From NCBI RefSeq assembly GCF_051622035.1, contig NC_135361.1:22871205-22935204 (forward strand): a stretch of 64,000 nucleotides of DNA, in the 5' to 3' direction. Of the stretch, positions 62,559 to 64,000 are shown in pieces. Origin of the DNA: Arctopsyche grandis. Lineage: Eukaryota > Arthropoda > Insecta > Trichoptera > Hydropsychidae. Numbering within the stretch: the stretch's first letter is position 1; the number at the start of each line of letters is the position of its first letter. The notes below the pieces were generated by a model. The model had not been told where the DNA came from. It made no database searches and saw nothing but the letters and a program-made list of their open reading frames with translations. The position numbers and the translations under genes are program-made.

Positions 62559-62963
62559 TCACACAAGCCTGCCGAAATGTTTCCAAACCATAAGACGTGT
62601 TAAATTTTCGACGAGTGTCACGAGCGTAACGAGACCGCGCACTTTGGAGCTATCCACGCTCAATAGAATCAATCGCGCCCTAGCATACGGATAATTACGA
62701 AAGAAACAACAAATCAATATGACGATGATGATGCGGTTAATTTGAAACATTAGACGCGTCGGGCAGTAGGCAAATTGATCGGTGGCTCCCGCCGCGATGA
62801 TGCGACTTTGTGTGGGGGCGTAGGTCACCGAGACGACTTCTCCCCACTTCACCTGTACAGAAAGCACGTATTGTTTCGTCACTTCAGGTGAAATTCCTCT
62901 CGAGTGGTCCAGCACCTGTGTGTACGGGCCGATCTCTCTTCGAACATCCATCCATCTATACAT
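62559..62963 (-). other. Orphan open frame, no supported gene
   Basis: A frame of about 134 codons. Part of it follows a good acceptor (ctttctgtacag) and reads VKWGEVVSVTYAPTQSRIIA then AGATDQFAYCPTRL, before turning hydrophobic and low in coding character. I recognise no family and found no partner exon. Confidence 0.15.
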
Positions 62964-62969
62964 ACATAC

Positions 62970-63250
62970 ATAAATGCATATGTCGTAAAAGCTCTCATAA
63001 TATTATCGCGCGAGTGAATGAACGATAACCCGTCGGTGAATATTCATAGTCGTTTTCCATTTTACCGCGAGCTTGATGTTTACATTCATATATTCAGCTC
63101 GCGAGCCGAGAAAAATCTTTGATTTTACGCTTCTCGTGATGCGTGTCGATGCTAATTTGTATGGTAATATCGCACGATTCGCTTATGCAAAAGATCTCCG
63201 CTAGTACCTGTCCGAGCACGAATCTTTGAAAAGCGTCTCAAGATCAGTCG
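62970..63250. other. Possible non-coding regulatory island
   Basis: GC-richer than its flanks, with ATGCTAATTTGTATGG and TTATGCAAAAGAT (POU-octamer-like). No ORF or repeat. Confidence 0.2.
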
Positions 63251-63749
63251 GAAAATATATAGAATTTTTGAGATTTTCATCTACGTAATTGCAAATTTTA
63301 GATTAATTTTTTTTTAATATTATACAAATTTGGTATCATATAAAATATACAAAAAAATCTAGTCGGAATAATTAACTATACTCAATAGTGAGAATAACAC
63401 CGTAACTGGTTGTATGAAAACTAGATCAGTTTAAATACCTATAATTTCATTATAATGTCTAAGAAGCTTATAATATTGATATAACGGAGCATACATACGA
63501 ATGCTATCGACGATAGACAATGGTTGTTTTACTACGCCAAGTCACTCGAATATGATTGACGGATCTCAAAACGTACATTTCAAAAATAAATTTTTGTCAA
63601 ATTTGATTGACAAAATATTTGTAGATTTTATTGAATTTATTGACAAAATATAAATTAGATTTGAATACACATTAGTTTGTCACTAACGTAGATCGGTCAA
63701 CCGGTGGTCTGACATACATATATGTACATACATATAACTAGCTGCATAT

Positions 63750-64000
63750 ATCAGTGGTCAGCGCATATTGCTTTCAGAGTGGTCATGGGTTCAATACCGG
63801 ACCCAGTGCTGCTGGCCAAACAAATATTGGATATGTGACTCCAGATCGATCGTTTCCTATTAGAGTTTGCAAATTTGTCTGATTTAATTGAAGCGGTTGC
63901 AAGGAATTGTAAACTTGTCATGTTTCTAGCCAAAATTTGAGTTTTTAGCATCTCGACTTTGCTGATTTATAATATGCTGCAAAAACGCAAAATGTTTGTC
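63750..64000 (+). repeat. tRNA-derived SINE (sense), cut by the window edge
   Basis: TCAGTGGTCAGCGCATATTG (A-box-like), GTGGTCATGGGTTCAATACC (B box fits GGTTCRANNCC), GTGCTGCTGGCC, then ATATGTGACTCCAGATCGAT and GTTTGCAAATTTGTCTG. It gives the sense orientation of the family. Confidence 0.75.

Overview
This is a 64-kb piece of an AT-rich insect nuclear genome. The basis is spliced GT-AG genes with short introns, genes that match bilaterian families along their length, and a dense mix of small DNA transposons, tRNA-headed SINEs, LINE remnants, Helitrons and solo-LTR-like fossils. The order of insect cannot be fixed from the sequence alone. No operons, CRISPR arrays or intact tRNA or rRNA genes were seen.

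The gene-rich part is 1-32.8 kb. In order: the 5' end of a MOF/KAT8 histone acetyltransferase (minus, runs off the left edge); CTR9 of the Paf1 complex (plus, 18 exons, complete); an SLC35F1/F2-like transporter (minus, 5 exons, with an in-frame TGA in a conserved segment); a cathepsin D-type lysosomal aspartic protease (plus, 8 exons, complete); PHRF1, a RING-PHD-RS protein with a C-terminal CTD-binding-like domain (minus, 9 exons, one exon 5.1 kb long, complete); and ribosomal protein S13 (plus, 3 exons, complete). MOF/CTR9, SLC35F/cathepsin D and PHRF1/RpS13 are divergent pairs. CTR9/SLC35F and cathepsin D/PHRF1 are convergent. Three of the six genes act on RNA polymerase II chromatin or elongation, but separate promoters and mixed strands make this look like ordinary linkage.

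From 32.8 to 64 kb the window is mostly non-coding. The exception is an unrecognised gene at 40.1-45.0 kb whose last seven exons join in one perfect frame (289 residues, start lying upstream). A weak candidate first exon and small ORFs lie near 57 kb.

Several mobile elements can be delimited to the base by target-site duplications. They are a P-element-like transposon that keeps a THAP-type first exon (10953-11775, TSD TTATTAAC), a decayed hAT (48124-50104, TSD AATACAGC), a second hAT-like element carrying a nested Helitron (45559-46533), a foldback-type element made of internal repeats (13306-13673, 9-bp TSD), a repeat-armed element carrying a LINE tail (61317-61823, TSD GAAGAATC), and two copies of a 175-bp element in opposite orientation that mimic one long-inverted-repeat transposon (29871-30049 and 30646-30817).

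I did not find a convincing novel multi-gene system. The points most worth a second look are the P-like element, the TGA in the SLC35F gene, and the unrecognised gene at 40-45 kb.
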